64,000 bases of DNA, taken from Pseudomonas sp. IB20 (GTDB taxonomy: Bacteria; Pseudomonadota; Gammaproteobacteria; Pseudomonadales; Pseudomonadaceae). The notes under the pieces are model-generated. The model was not told the origin of the DNA and searched no databases. It saw only the letters and a program-made list of their open reading frames with translations. A program made the position numbers and the translations under genes. The stretch spans positions 930,001-994,000 of the forward strand of contig NZ_CP046103.1 of assembly GCF_009707325.1 (NCBI RefSeq). The letters run 5' to 3'. Positions 9,518 to 19,848 of this stretch are shown one piece after another. Positions within the stretch are counted from its first letter, which is position 1. The number at the start of each line of letters is the position of its first letter.

Positions 9518-10165
9518 ATGATCTCTACCTTGCGACGTGGCCTGCTGGTGCTGCTTGCAGCACTGCCGATGATGGCCAACGCGGCGGGTTCTGCGCACGA
9601 TCTGGTGCAGGACACGACCAACAAAATGTTGGCTGACCTGACTGCCAACAAAGAGCAGTACAAGCAAGACCCAACGAAGTTCTACGATGCGCTGAATACC
9701 ATTGTGGGCCCAGTGGTCGATGCCGAAGGCATTTCCCGCAGCATCATGACGGTCAAGTATTCACGCAAAGCTACGCCTGCGCAGATGCAAACATTCCAGG
9801 AAAACTTCAAGAAGGGCCTGTTCCAGTTCTATGGCAACGCCCTGCTGGAGTACAACAACCAGGGCATTACCGTTGCTCCGGCCGGGGATGAGTCGGGTGA
9901 CCGCACCAGCGTTAACATGACCGTTAAGGGCACCAACGGCGCCGTTTATCCTGTGCAGTACACACTGGAGAAGATCAGCGGCGAGTGGAAACTGCGTAAC
10001 GTGATCATCAACGGCATCAACATTGGCAAGCTGTTCCGCGATCAGTTCGCTGACGCGATGCAGCGCAATGGCAACAACCTGGACAAAACCATCAATGGTT
10101 GGGCCGGTGAAGTCGCCAAGGCCAAGGAAGAAACCGACAAACAAGCTGGGAAGCCTGCGCAATGA
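9518..10165 (+). CDS. mlaC: MlaC, periplasmic phospholipid shuttle
   Basis: A 215-residue periplasmic protein with a signal peptide ending near MANAAG, followed by a Tol-Tol-Ttg2 (MlaC/NTF2-like) domain. It ferries phospholipids between MlaA at the outer membrane and MlaD. The start at 9518 is preferred over 9503 because AGGAA stands 7 bases upstream of it and the N-terminus is then a classic signal peptide. The stop overlaps the mlaB start by 4 bases. Confidence 0.95.
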   Translation: MISTLRRGLLVLLAALPMMANAAGSAHDLVQDTTNKMLADLTANKEQYKQDPTKFYDALNTIVGPVVDAEGISRSIMTVKYSRKATPAQMQTFQENFKKGLFQFYGNALLEYNNQGITVAPAGDESGDRTSVNMTVKGTNGAVYPVQYTLEKISGEWKLRNVIINGINIGKLFRDQFADAMQRNGNNLDKTINGWAGEVAKAKEETDKQAGKPAQ

Positions 10166-10467
10166 CCGAGTCGGCTGTTCGTCTTGGCGACGCCGGTGAG
10201 TTGTTTCTCAGTGGCGTGCTCGATTACCGCTCCGGGCCTGACCTGCGCAAGCAGGGCCAGGCGCTGATCAACAGCAGCAACGCGCCTGCGTTGGTGCTTG
10301 ATTGCTCGGCGGTGACCAAGTCCAGCAGCGTCGGTCTGTCGTTGTTGCTGTGTTTCATGCGCGATGCTGAAGCGGTCAAGAAGCCGTTCAGCATCCGTGC
10401 GTTGCCCGAGCACATGCGCGAAATTGCCGAGGTTTCCGGTATTACCGAACTGTTGGCGCATCCTTAA
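10162..10467 (+). CDS. mlaB: MlaB, STAS-domain subunit of the Mla transporter
   Basis: A 101-residue cytoplasmic STAS-domain protein (LVLDCSAVTKSSSVGLSLLL is the central strand-helix). MlaB binds MlaF and is needed for its stability and activity. It is the last mla gene and is followed by a likely terminator before ibaG. Confidence 0.93.
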   Translation: MTESAVRLGDAGELFLSGVLDYRSGPDLRKQGQALINSSNAPALVLDCSAVTKSSSVGLSLLLCFMRDAEAVKKPFSIRALPEHMREIAEVSGITELLAHP

Positions 10468-10482
10468 TACACATTATTAAAG

Positions 10483-10540
10483 AGGCCCCCCGTCAGAGTC
10501 CTGCTATGCGGGGTTCGCAGGCGCGGGGCTTTTTTGTATG
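10483..10540 (+). terminator. Probable intrinsic terminator after mlaB
   Basis: A GC-rich imperfect hairpin (outer arms AGGCCCC and GGGGCTT, inner CCTGC / GCAGG) is followed by TTTTTTG. It lies between mlaB and ibaG. Confidence 0.5.
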
Positions 10541-10581
10541 ATGTGCGACCCGTGCGCACTTGGCGCCGATAGAGGTTGAGC

Positions 10582-12125
<1,544 letters not shown>

Positions 12126-12207
12126 TCCCCGGAACTGCAAATACCTTTACTGTGGTGAGGAGCTCCCCGCCACAGGAAGGTGTTTGTTGTTAAATGGTTT
12201 GTTTCAA

Positions 12208-12230
12208 ATCGAGGCTGTAATGGCCTCGAT
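12208..12230 (+). terminator. Hairpin between murA and hisG
   Basis: An 8-bp perfect stem (ATCGAGGC / GCCTCGAT) with a 7-base loop lies 80 bases after murA. No T-run follows, so it may be a Rho-dependent or attenuating structure, or nothing. Confidence 0.25.
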
Positions 12231-12290
12231 CTGTGTCTGGCGCCGTTTGCGACCGGACAGCAATAGCCTGATGAAGGACTGACGTTTCCC

Positions 12291-12926
12291 ATGTTGACCA
12301 TCGCACTGTCCAAGGGCCGCATCCTTGACGACACTTTGCCGCTTCTGGCTGAAGCGGGCATCGTGCCGACCGAGAATCCGGACAAGAGCCGCAAGCTGAT
12401 CATCCCTACGACCCAGGACGACGTTCGCCTGCTGATCGTTCGGGCTACCGACGTGCCGACCTACGTTGAACATGGCGCGGCCGACCTCGGTGTGGCCGGT
12501 AAAGACGTGCTGATGGAATACGGCGGCCAGGGCCTGTACGAGCCGCTGGACCTGCGTATCGCCCTGTGCAAGTTGATGACCGCCGGCCGCGTCGGTGACG
12601 TCGAACCTAAGGGCCGCCTGCGCGTGGCAACCAAGTTCGTCAACGTCGCCAAACGTTACTACGCCGAGCAGGGCCGTCAGGTCGACATCATCAAACTCTA
12701 CGGCTCGATGGAACTGGCCCCGCTGATCGGCTTGGCCGACAAGATCATCGACGTGGTCGACACCGGCAACACCCTGCGTGCCAACGGTCTCGAACCCCAG
12801 GATTTTATTGCCGACATCAGCTCCCGTCTGGTCGTCAACAAAGCTTCAATGAAGATGCAACACGCCCGAATCCAGGCGTTGATCGACACCCTGCGCAAGG
12901 CAGTGGAGTCTCGACACCGCGGTTGA
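12291..12926 (+). CDS. hisG: HisG, ATP phosphoribosyltransferase (short form)
   Basis: A 211-residue catalytic subunit of the first histidine biosynthesis step (ATP plus PRPP). It is the short form, which lacks the C-terminal regulatory domain and needs HisZ; no hisZ is in this window. The PRPP-loop-like segment [14 protein letters not shown] is present. Its stop codon is the first base of the 149-bp tandem duplication, which separates it from hisD by 276 bases. Confidence 0.97.
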   Translation: MLTIALSKGRILDDTLPLLAEAGIVPTENPDKSRKLIIPTTQDDVRLLIVRATDVPTYVEHGAADLGVAGKDVLMEYGGQGLYEPLDLRIALCKLMTAGRVGDVEPKGRLRVATKFVNVAKRYYAEQGRQVDIIKLYGSMELAPLIGLADKIIDVVDTGNTLRANGLEPQDFIADISSRLVVNKASMKMQHARIQALIDTLRKAVESRHRG

Positions 12927-13221
12927 CTCACCTGCGCGGCCCTAGGCCGCGCCCGTCTATCCGCCTCATAGCCAGAATTCTCAGGTGCCCAAGCGGATCG
13001 ACTGCTAACTTTCGGCGCCTGAGTATTTTTGCCAATCCTATGAGGCCCTCGCTATGACCACGTCCACTGCAATGACTCACCTGCGCGGCCCTAGGCCGCG
13101 CCCGTCTATCCGCCTCATAGCCAGAATTCTCAGGTGCCCAAGCGGATCGACTGCTAACTTTCGGCGCCTGAGTATTTTTGCCAATCCTATGAGGCCCTCG
13201 CTATGACCACGTCCACTGCAA
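12924..13221. repeat. Perfect 149-bp tandem duplication between hisG and hisD
   Basis: Bases 12924-13072 are repeated exactly at 13073-13221, with no mismatch found on reading. The unit runs from the hisG stop codon through a GCGCGGCC / GGCCGCGC hairpin, the hisD ribosome-binding site and ATG, to hisD codon 6. The upstream copy therefore carries a full extra hisD translation start. The lack of divergence suggests either a very recent event or an assembly error. Confidence 0.97.
13054..13206 (+). CDS. 50-codon ORF created by the duplication
   Basis: The duplicated hisD start (ATG at 13054, with the same TGAGG Shine-Dalgarno) reads the first six HisD residues, then shifts into non-homologous sequence for 44 codons. 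It ends at a TGA that overlaps the real hisD ATG (ATGA). The peptide has no recognisable family and is probably a by-product, but it should be translated and may couple to hisD. Confidence 0.25.
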   Translation: MTTSTAMTHLRGPRPRPSIRLIARILRCPSGSTANFRRLSIFANPMRPSL

Positions 13222-14522
13222 TTGCCCGACTCAACGCTGCCGACCCGGATTTCGCCCATCATCTGGATCATCTGCTGAGCTGGGAAAGCGTGTCCGACGA
13301 CTCGGTCAACCAGCGGGTGCTCGACATCATCAAGGCCGTGCGCGAGCGCGGCGATGCGGCGCTGGTGGATTTCACTCGCCAGTTCGATGGCCTCGACGTG
13401 GCGTCGATGTCCGACCTGATCCTGCCGCGCGAGCGTCTGGAGCTGGCTTTGACGCGCATCACTGCGCCACAGCGTGAAGCCCTTGAAGTCGCGGCAGCAC
13501 GGGTGCGCAGCTACCACGAAAAACAGAAGCAGGATTCCTGGAGCTACACCGAGGCCGACGGCACGGTGCTGGGCCAGAAGGTTACGCCGCTGGACCGCGC
13601 TGGGCTGTACGTGCCCGGCGGTAAAGCCTCGTACCCATCGTCGGTGCTGATGAACGCGATCCCGGCCAAGGTGGCGGGCGTGACCGAAGTGGTCATGGTG
13701 GTGCCAACCCCGCGCGGTGAAATCAACGAGCTGGTGCTGGCGGCCGCGTGCATTGCCGGTGTGGACCGCGTGTTCACCATCGGCGGCGCTCAAGCCGTTG
13801 CCGCGCTGGCCTATGGCACCGAGAGCGTGCCGAAGGTCGACAAAGTGGTTGGCCCCGGCAATATCTATGTGGCCACCGCCAAGCGCCACGTGTTTGGCCA
13901 GGTCGGTATCGACATGATCGCCGGCCCCTCGGAAATCCTCGTGGTGTGTGACGGCCAGACCGACCCGGACTGGATCGCCATGGACCTGTTCTCCCAGGCC
14001 GAGCACGACGAAGACGCCCAGGCAATCCTGGTCAGCCCTGACGCCGCGTTCCTCGACAAGGTCGCCGCCAGCATCAACAAGTTGCTGCCGACCATGGACC
14101 GCGCCGAGATCATCGAAAAGTCGATCAATGGCCGTGGTGCACTGATTCTGGTGCGTGACATGGAACAGGCCATCGAAGTGGCCAACCGTATCGCGCCGGA
14201 GCACTTGGAATTGTCCGTTGCCGACCCACAAGCCTGGCTGCCGTCGATTCGCCACGCGGGTGCGATCTTCATGGGCCGCCACACCAGCGAAGCCCTGGGC
14301 GACTACTGCGCCGGCCCCAACCACGTGTTGCCGACCTCCGGCACCGCGCGGTTCTCGTCGCCACTGGGGGTGTATGACTTCCAGAAGCGTTCGTCGATCA
14401 TCTTCTGCTCGCCACAAGGCGCTTCCGAACTGGGCAAGACCGCTTCGGTGCTGGCCCGTGGTGAATCGCTGAGCGCCCACGCTCGCAGCGCCGAATACCG
14501 CATCCTTGAAGAGGGGAAATAA
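13203..14522 (+). CDS. hisD: HisD, histidinol dehydrogenase
   Basis: A 439-residue zinc-dependent enzyme that oxidises L-histidinol to L-histidine in two NAD steps. Conserved segments include [34 protein letters not shown] and [12 protein letters not shown], with the C-terminal [14 protein letters not shown] zinc/substrate region. The start is that of the downstream copy of the duplicated segment. It is followed by hisC after 3 bases. Confidence 0.98.
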   Translation: MTTSTAIARLNAADPDFAHHLDHLLSWESVSDDSVNQRVLDIIKAVRERGDAALVDFTRQFDGLDVASMSDLILPRERLELALTRITAPQREALEVAAARVRSYHEKQKQDSWSYTEADGTVLGQKVTPLDRAGLYVPGGKASYPSSVLMNAIPAKVAGVTEVVMVVPTPRGEINELVLAAACIAGVDRVFTIGGAQAVAALAYGTESVPKVDKVVGPGNIYVATAKRHVFGQVGIDMIAGPSEILVVCDGQTDPDWIAMDLFSQAEHDEDAQAILVSPDAAFLDKVAASINKLLPTMDRAEIIEKSINGRGALILVRDMEQAIEVANRIAPEHLELSVADPQAWLPSIRHAGAIFMGRHTSEALGDYCAGPNHVLPTSGTARFSSPLGVYDFQKRSSIIFCSPQGASELGKTASVLARGESLSAHARSAEYRILEEGK

Positions 14523-14525
14523 GAC

Positions 14526-15578
14526 ATGAGCAAATTCTGGAGCCCCTTCGTCAAGGACCTCGTGCCTTACGTGCCCGGCGAGCAGCCGAAGCTGACCAAG
14601 TTGGTCAAGCTCAACACCAACGAGAACCCCTACGGCCCGTCGCCCAAGGCGCTCGCGGCGATGCAGGCCGAGTTAAACGACAACTTGCGCCTGTACCCGG
14701 ACCCCAACAGTGACCTGCTCAAGCAGGCCGTGGCCAAGTATTACGCTATCGACGCTGGCAAGGTCTTCCTCGGCAACGGTTCCGATGAGGTCCTGGCGCA
14801 CATTTTCCACGGCCTGTTCCAGCACGACTTGCCGCTGCTGTTTCCGGACATCAGCTACAGCTTCTACCCGGTTTATTGCGGCCTCTACGGCATCACGTCC
14901 GACCCGGTGCCGCTGGATGAGCAGTTCCAGATCCGTGTGGCGGACTACGCCAAGCCTAACGGCGGGATCATCCTCCCCAACCCGAACGCGCCCACCGGCT
15001 GTGTGCTGGCGTTGGACGCCGTGGAGCAGATCCTCAAGGCCAGCCCGGATTCAGTGGTGGTGGTCGATGAAGCCTATATCGACTTCGGTGGTGAAACCGC
15101 TATCAGCCTGGTGGACCGTTACCCGAACCTGCTGGTGACTCAGACCCTGTCCAAATCGCGCTCACTGGCCGGTTTGCGTGTGGGCCTGGCGGTGGGTCAC
15201 CCAGACCTGATCGAGGCGCTGGAGCGGGTCAAGAACAGCTTTAACTCCTATCCGTTGGACCGTCTGGCGATTGTCGGCGCGGCAGCGGCGTTCGAGGACC
15301 GTGAATATTTCGAGAAGACGTGCAAGCTGGTGATCGACAGCCGTAACAAGCTGGTCGCACAGCTGGAGGGTAAAGGCTTCGAAGTGTTGCCGTCGGCGGC
15401 CAACTTCATCTTTGCCCGTCACCCGCAGCACGATGCCGCCGGGTTGGCAGCCAAGTTGCGTGAGCAGGGTGTGATCGTGCGGCACTTCAAGCAGGCGCGG
15501 ATTGCCCAGTTCTTGCGGATCAGCATTGGTACGCCAGAGCAGAACCAGGCGCTGATTGATGGGCTCGGGGAGCTTTAA
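14526..15578 (+). CDS. hisC: HisC, histidinol-phosphate aminotransferase
   Basis: A 350-residue fold-type I PLP aminotransferase. The PLP lysine is K210 in [16 protein letters not shown], the [13 protein letters not shown]-terminal substrate motif is present, and DEAYIDFGG carries the pyridine-nitrogen-binding aspartate. It is the last gene of the hisGDC group. Only IS and REP debris follows before the convergent uraA gene. Confidence 0.96.
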   Translation: MSKFWSPFVKDLVPYVPGEQPKLTKLVKLNTNENPYGPSPKALAAMQAELNDNLRLYPDPNSDLLKQAVAKYYAIDAGKVFLGNGSDEVLAHIFHGLFQHDLPLLFPDISYSFYPVYCGLYGITSDPVPLDEQFQIRVADYAKPNGGIILPNPNAPTGCVLALDAVEQILKASPDSVVVVDEAYIDFGGETAISLVDRYPNLLVTQTLSKSRSLAGLRVGLAVGHPDLIEALERVKNSFNSYPLDRLAIVGAAAAFEDREYFEKTCKLVIDSRNKLVAQLEGKGFEVLPSAANFIFARHPQHDAAGLAAKLREQGVIVRHFKQARIAQFLRISIGTPEQNQALIDGLGEL

Positions 15579-15596
15579 CCTGCGCTGAAAAACAAG

Positions 15597-15641
15597 TGAA
15601 GTGCGCCCCAGAAGTTGGACACTCGTCCAACTCCTGAGGCT
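15597..15641 (+). mobile_element. Solo left end of an IS3-like element
   Basis: 45 bases beginning TGAAGTGCGCCCCAGAAG are identical to 31064-31108, the left end of the MITE-like element in this window. The segment includes a GTTGGAC / GTCCAAC hairpin. After base 15641 the two copies diverge, and no right end was found nearby, so this appears to be an orphan end or remnant. Confidence 0.7.
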
Positions 15642-15645
15642 TTTC

Positions 15646-15679
15646 AAGTGTGGGAGCTGGCAGGCCAGCTCCCACACTT
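15646..15679. repeat. REP palindrome between hisC and uraA
   Basis: A perfect 15-bp stem (AAGTGTGGGAGCTGG and its complement) with a 4-base loop. It matches the Pseudomonas REP motif GTGGGAGCTGGC. It lies between convergent hisC and uraA, where it could also act as a bidirectional terminator. Confidence 0.85.
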
Positions 15680-15695
15680 ATTTGCGTTGGGTCAG

Positions 15696-16976
15696 TTAGA
15701 GCAGCGGCTCATCCGGCTTCTTGTTTTTCCAACCATCATTACCCGGCAGCAGCAGGTTCAAACCAATCGCTACCACCGCGCACAGGGCGATGCCCTTGAG
15801 GCCGAAATCATCCGGGCCGGTGCCCGTACCCACCAGCACACCGCCAATCCCGAACACCAACGTCACCGACACAATCACCAGATTGCGCGCCTCCCCCAGG
15901 TCGATCTTGTGGCGGATCAGCGTGTTCATGCCCACAGCGGCAATCGAGCCGAACAGCAAGCACAGAATCCCGCCCATCACCGGCACCGGGATGCTCTGCA
16001 GCAGCGCCCCGAACTTGCCGATAAACGCCAGGCTGATGGCAAACACTGCCGCCCAGGTCATGATTTTCGGGTTGTAGTTCTTGGTCAGCATCACCGCGCC
16101 GGTCACTTCGGCGTAGGTGGTGTTCGGCGGGCCGCCAAACAGCCCAGCAGCCGTGGTGGCAATGCCGTCACCGAGCAGGGTGCGATGCAGGCCGGGCTTC
16201 TTCAGGTAGTCGCGACCAGTCACGCTACCCACCGCAATTACACCGCCGATGTGTTCGATCGCCGGGGCCAGGGCCACCGGGAGGATAAACAGGATCGCCT
16301 GCCAGTTGAATTCCGGCGCGGTAAAGTGGGGCAGGGCGAACCACGGTGCGGCGGCGATCTTCGCGGTGTCCACCACGCCGAAGTAGAACGCCATGGCGAA
16401 ACCCACCAGTACGCCGGAGATAATCGGCACCAGGCGGAAAATGCCTCTGCCGAATACCGCCACGATCAACGTGGTGAGCAGCGCCGGCATCGAGATCAGC
16501 ATGGCTGTCTTGTAGGGGATCAGTTCGGCACCGTCGCCACCTTTACCCATCGCCATGTTCGCGGCGATCGGCGCCATGGCCAGGCCGATGGAAATAATCA
16601 CCGGCCCGATCACCACAGGTGGCAGCAGCCGGTCGATGAAACCGGTGCCCTTGATCTTCACCGCAGCGCCCAGGAACGTATAAACGAAACCGGCCGCCAT
16701 CACCCCGCCCATCGTCGCCGCCAGGCCAAACTGCTGCTTGGCGAGAATGATCGGGGTGATAAACGCAAAGCTCGACGCCAGGAACACCGGCACTTGGCGG
16801 CCGGTGACCACTTGGAACAACAAGGTCCCCAAGCCTGCGGTAAACAGGGCGACGTTTGGATCGAGGCCTGTGATCAGCGGCATCAACACCAGCGCACCAA
16901 ATGCTACGAAGAGCATCTGTGCGCCAGACAGGATCTGGCGCCAAAGCGGGTCGTTGAATTCATCCTGCATGCTCAC
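15696..16976 (-). CDS. uraA: UraA, uracil permease (NCS2 family)
   Basis: A 426-residue polytopic membrane protein of the nucleobase:cation symporter 2 family, predicted to import uracil with protons. The family motif region [21 protein letters not shown] and [16 protein letters not shown] are present. The ATG overlaps the upp stop (ATGA), so uptake and phosphoribosylation of uracil are co-expressed. Confidence 0.95.
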   Translation of the reverse strand: MSMQDEFNDPLWRQILSGAQMLFVAFGALVLMPLITGLDPNVALFTAGLGTLLFQVVTGRQVPVFLASSFAFITPIILAKQQFGLAATMGGVMAAGFVYTFLGAAVKIKGTGFIDRLLPPVVIGPVIISIGLAMAPIAANMAMGKGGDGAELIPYKTAMLISMPALLTTLIVAVFGRGIFRLVPIISGVLVGFAMAFYFGVVDTAKIAAAPWFALPHFTAPEFNWQAILFILPVALAPAIEHIGGVIAVGSVTGRDYLKKPGLHRTLLGDGIATTAAGLFGGPPNTTYAEVTGAVMLTKNYNPKIMTWAAVFAISLAFIGKFGALLQSIPVPVMGGILCLLFGSIAAVGMNTLIRHKIDLGEARNLVIVSVTLVFGIGGVLVGTGTGPDDFGLKGIALCAVVAIGLNLLLPGNDGWKNKKPDEPLL

Positions 16977-17611
16977 GCGTCCTTCTGCTTGGTGCCGAAG
17001 ATCTTGTCACCGGCATCGCCCAGGCCTGGGATGATGTAGCCGTGTTCGTTCAGGCGCTCATCAATCGACGCGGTGTAGATCTGCACGTCCGGGTGGGCCT
17101 TCTCGACGGCAGCAATGCCTTCGGGCGCAGCCACCAACACCATGGCGCGGATGTCCTTGCAACCGGCCTTTTTCAGCAAGTCAATGGTGGCAACCATGGA
17201 GCTGCCGGTGGCGAGCATCGGGTCGATGATCATCGCCAAGCGCTCGTTGATTTCCGGGACGAGTTTTTCCAGGTAGGTGTGCGCCTGCAATGTTTCCTCG
17301 TTGCGGGCCACGCCGACGGCGCTGACTTTGGCGCCCGGGATCAGGCTGAGTACGCCTTCGAGCATGCCGATGCCGGCGCGCAGGATCGGCACCACCGTGA
17401 TTTTCTTACCGGCGATTTTCTCCACCTGGACGGGACCGGCCCAACCGGGGATCTCGTAGGTTTCCAGAGGCAAATCTTTGGTAGCTTCGTAAGTGAGCAG
17501 CGCTCCGACTTCCTGAGCAAGCTCACGGAAGTTCTTCGTGCTAATGTCGGCACGGCGCATAAGGCCGAGTTTGTGTCTGATCAGCGGGTGGCGGATCTCG
17601 CGAGTGGGCAT
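16973..17611 (-). CDS. upp: Upp, uracil phosphoribosyltransferase
   Basis: A 212-residue salvage enzyme converting uracil and PRPP to UMP. The PRPP-binding motif [15 protein letters not shown] and C-terminal [16 protein letters not shown] are intact. The start at 17611 ([11 protein letters not shown]) is chosen by family N-terminus and an upstream GGAG; eight more codons are open above it. It is divergent from hpt. Confidence 0.97.
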   Translation of the reverse strand: MPTREIRHPLIRHKLGLMRRADISTKNFRELAQEVGALLTYEATKDLPLETYEIPGWAGPVQVEKIAGKKITVVPILRAGIGMLEGVLSLIPGAKVSAVGVARNEETLQAHTYLEKLVPEINERLAMIIDPMLATGSSMVATIDLLKKAGCKDIRAMVLVAAPEGIAAVEKAHPDVQIYTASIDERLNEHGYIIPGLGDAGDKIFGTKQKDA

Positions 17612-17775
17612 GGGAAAAGCTCCGGCGGCGGGCAAAAAAACCGGCCTAGATTAATCTATCCGAGGGTGTTGTCCTATAGACATCTAGTACGTTAGTCCAT
17701 TAAGGCTTGATCGTTGCGCCTCACATGCGTACCTTTGCCCGCTTTTCTTGCCACAGCACCCCCTTGGAGAGCGCC

Positions 17776-18333
17776 ATGTCTGCTGATCTCGAGCATATCC
17801 GTCAAATCATGCGCGAGGCTGACTGCCTGTACACCGAAGCGCAAGTCGAAGAGGCAATCGCCAAGGTCGGCGCTCACATCACACGCGAAATGGCCGACAC
17901 CAACCCGGTGGTCTTTTGCGTGATGAACGGTGGCCTGATCTTCGCCGGTAAATTGCTGACTCACCTGCAGTTCCCGCTGGAAGCCTCCTACCTGCACGCC
18001 ACCCGTTATCGCAACGAAACCACCGGCGGCGACCTGTTCTGGAAAGCCAAGCCGGAAGTCTCGTTCATCGACCGCGACGTGCTGATCATCGACGACATCC
18101 TCGATGAAGGTCACACCCTGGGCGCGATCATCGACTTCTGCAAACACGCCGGCGCGCGCAAAGTGCACACCGCCGTGCTGATCGACAAAGACCACGACCG
18201 CAAGGCTCGCCCGGACCTGAAAGCTGATTACGTCGGCCTGCCGTGCATCGACCGCTACATCTTCGGTTACGGCATGGACTACAAAGGCTACTGGCGTAAC
18301 GCCAATGGGATCTTCGCCGTTAAAGGGATGTAA
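17776..18333 (+). CDS. hpt: Hypoxanthine-guanine phosphoribosyltransferase
   Basis: A 185-residue purine salvage enzyme. The PRPP motif VLIIDDILDEGHTLG is intact, and the N-terminal MSADLEHIRQIMREAD matches the Pseudomonas HPRT start; 23 upstream codons of open frame are ignored. It is divergent from upp/uraA, giving a small base-salvage locus. The next gene follows after 3 bases. Confidence 0.95.
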   Translation: MSADLEHIRQIMREADCLYTEAQVEEAIAKVGAHITREMADTNPVVFCVMNGGLIFAGKLLTHLQFPLEASYLHATRYRNETTGGDLFWKAKPEVSFIDRDVLIIDDILDEGHTLGAIIDFCKHAGARKVHTAVLIDKDHDRKARPDLKADYVGLPCIDRYIFGYGMDYKGYWRNANGIFAVKGM

Positions 18334-18336
18334 CCC

Positions 18337-18831
18337 ATGGCCCGCTTTCTTGATCAGTCCCTGTTCACCGAATTGGCCGAGAAAGCGGCCGCCAGCCCCC
18401 GTGGTCGGCACCACCACAACTTTCATCAGATGGAAGAGCCGTGCCATCGCCTGGCCGTTGGCCTGCAACTTGACACCTATGTGCCGCCGCATCGGCACCT
18501 GAGCGCGGACAAGGCGGAAACCCTGCTGGTGCTCAAGGGCAGCCTGGGCGTGTTGGTGTTCAGCGACACCGGCGAGGTCATCGCCAAGCGCGTGATGCAG
18601 GCGGGCGGTGAATGCTCGGGCGTTGACCTGCCCCCCGGCGTGTTTCATGGCTTGGTGGTGCTGGAGCCCGACAGCGTGATGTTCGAGTGCAAAGCCGGGC
18701 CGTATCGCCCGGTAGGCGAGGGCGAGTTGGCTGACTGGGCACCCCGCGAAGGCGATGCCGAGGTGGAACGCTATCAGGCATGGATGCGCTCACAATTTGA
18801 TGTCAGCATGGTTGCCCCTTTGGAGGTGTAA
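18337..18831 (+). CDS. WbuC-family cupin-fold metalloprotein
   Basis: A 164-residue cupin with metal-binding pattern YVPPHRHLSADKAETLLVLKG (His-X-His and a downstream Glu) and a second histidine in PGVFHGL. WbuC relatives are found in O-antigen clusters and elsewhere; the reaction is unknown. It is packed between hpt and a small secreted protein, with 3 bases and 0 bases of spacing, so the three likely form an operon. Confidence 0.85.
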   Translation: MARFLDQSLFTELAEKAAASPRGRHHHNFHQMEEPCHRLAVGLQLDTYVPPHRHLSADKAETLLVLKGSLGVLVFSDTGEVIAKRVMQAGGECSGVDLPPGVFHGLVVLEPDSVMFECKAGPYRPVGEGELADWAPREGDAEVERYQAWMRSQFDVSMVAPLEV

Positions 18832-19317
18832 ATGAGAGCGTTGATTTGCAGCTGCGCCGCCCTGGCGTTGACCCTCAGCCTGCCCCTTGCGGCGGCCCCC
18901 GCGCCGATGCACAGCCAATTCCTGCCGCCGGACGACCTCACCCTGCGCGCCGACATCCCTGACCAGCAGCAACTGCTGCAAGTCACCGAGTACGCGGTGG
19001 TGGTGGGCAACCAGCGGCAATCGACCCAGCAGCCGATCCCGGTGACGTCGCCGTTGATGATCCGCCTCAAGGGCAAGTCCTTGAACAAAGGCGCGACCAT
19101 CAGCCAGGTGGTGCTCAATTTTGATGCTGAAAGCAAAAGCCTGAAAAAACCGGTGTTCGATGACACCAGCAAAACCCTGACCTTGTCCTACCCACTGGCG
19201 CAGTACCGCGTGATTGTCGACCTGCTGCGCAATGACACGGTGTATGTGCAGTTCCTCAGTTATGCCAACGGGCATATCTGGGCGGACCTGCACACCGGCG
19301 CCGTTCGCGCAAAGTAA
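18832..19317 (+). CDS. Conserved hypothetical exported protein
   Basis: A 161-residue protein not recognised as a named family. It has a clear signal peptide (hydrophobic core LICSCAALALTLSLPLAAA) and a mature part rich in beta-strand-like segments, with no cysteines after cleavage and no catalytic motif visible. It starts directly after the cupin gene stop, suggesting co-translation. A periplasmic location is inferred. Confidence 0.8.
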   Translation: MRALICSCAALALTLSLPLAAAPAPMHSQFLPPDDLTLRADIPDQQQLLQVTEYAVVVGNQRQSTQQPIPVTSPLMIRLKGKSLNKGATISQVVLNFDAESKSLKKPVFDDTSKTLTLSYPLAQYRVIVDLLRNDTVYVQFLSYANGHIWADLHTGAVRAK

Positions 19318-19354
19318 TTAAGCCGGCACACGCACATCCATGTGAATGCAGTCA

Positions 19355-19435
19355 ATGTGGGCGCTGGCTTGCCTGCGATGGCAAGCCAGCGCCCCAGGTG
19401 GGGGTGGTTGCCTGCGTGGCAGCCAGCGCCCACAT
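19355..19435. repeat. REP-like doublet upstream of the PA4642-type gene
   Basis: Copies of the REP core in both orientations (ATGTGGGCGCTGGCTTGC ... GCCAGCGCCCACAT) with a third inner arm (GCAAGCCAGCGCCCC). This variant has GTGGGCGC rather than GTGGGAGC. Confidence 0.75.
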
Positions 19436-19516
19436 GAGTGTTTGGTTGTTTTCGAAGGTGGTGTCTGGCAGGTAGACTTCCTCTCCCGTGTAAATGTCTG
19501 CAGGCTGGAGTCGGTA

Positions 19517-19804
19517 ATGCGTAAAGATAAGAAACAGGTGATTGGTGACGAGATCGGCGACGATCAGATCAAGTTGTTCCTGGACTTCGAGCCGGTTGAT
19601 GCGACTTCACCGTCCCTGCACAAACTGATCAAGGCCTACCGCGGCCTGCGTATCGACGACTTCGAGCGCTTCCTGGGCTTTTTCAAGCAAGCAGGCCTGG
19701 ATCTGGACGGCAAGGACGAGCATGGCCAGACGTTCGTCGAGTTGATCAAGGACCAGCGTAACGCTGCCGAGTACATCGCGCTGATCGACAACGCTCGCAG
19801 CTGA
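19517..19804 (+). CDS. Conserved small protein of the PA4642 family
   Basis: A 95-residue soluble protein, highly charged, with no signal peptide. It resembles the small conserved Pseudomonas protein annotated as PA4642 in P. aeruginosa (from memory), whose function is unknown. The start at 19517 (MRKDKKQVIGDEIG) is chosen because the longer frame above it runs through a REP repeat. It is convergent with mqo. Confidence 0.85.
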   Translation: MRKDKKQVIGDEIGDDQIKLFLDFEPVDATSPSLHKLIKAYRGLRIDDFERFLGFFKQAGLDLDGKDEHGQTFVELIKDQRNAAEYIALIDNARS

Positions 19805-19817
19805 TTATCCGAGACAT

Positions 19818-19841
19818 AAAAAAACGCCCCGGTCTCTGCGT
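19818..19841 (-). terminator. Possible terminator of mqo
   Basis: On the minus strand a short stem (ACGC / GCGT around CGGGG) is followed by seven T residues, just past the mqo stop. The stem is weak. Confidence 0.3.
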
Positions 19842-19848
19842 CAGGTCC

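Noticed and set aside
13077..14480. 467-codon minus-strand frame opposite hisD
   Set aside because: No homology and it covers a clear HisD sequence on the other strand.
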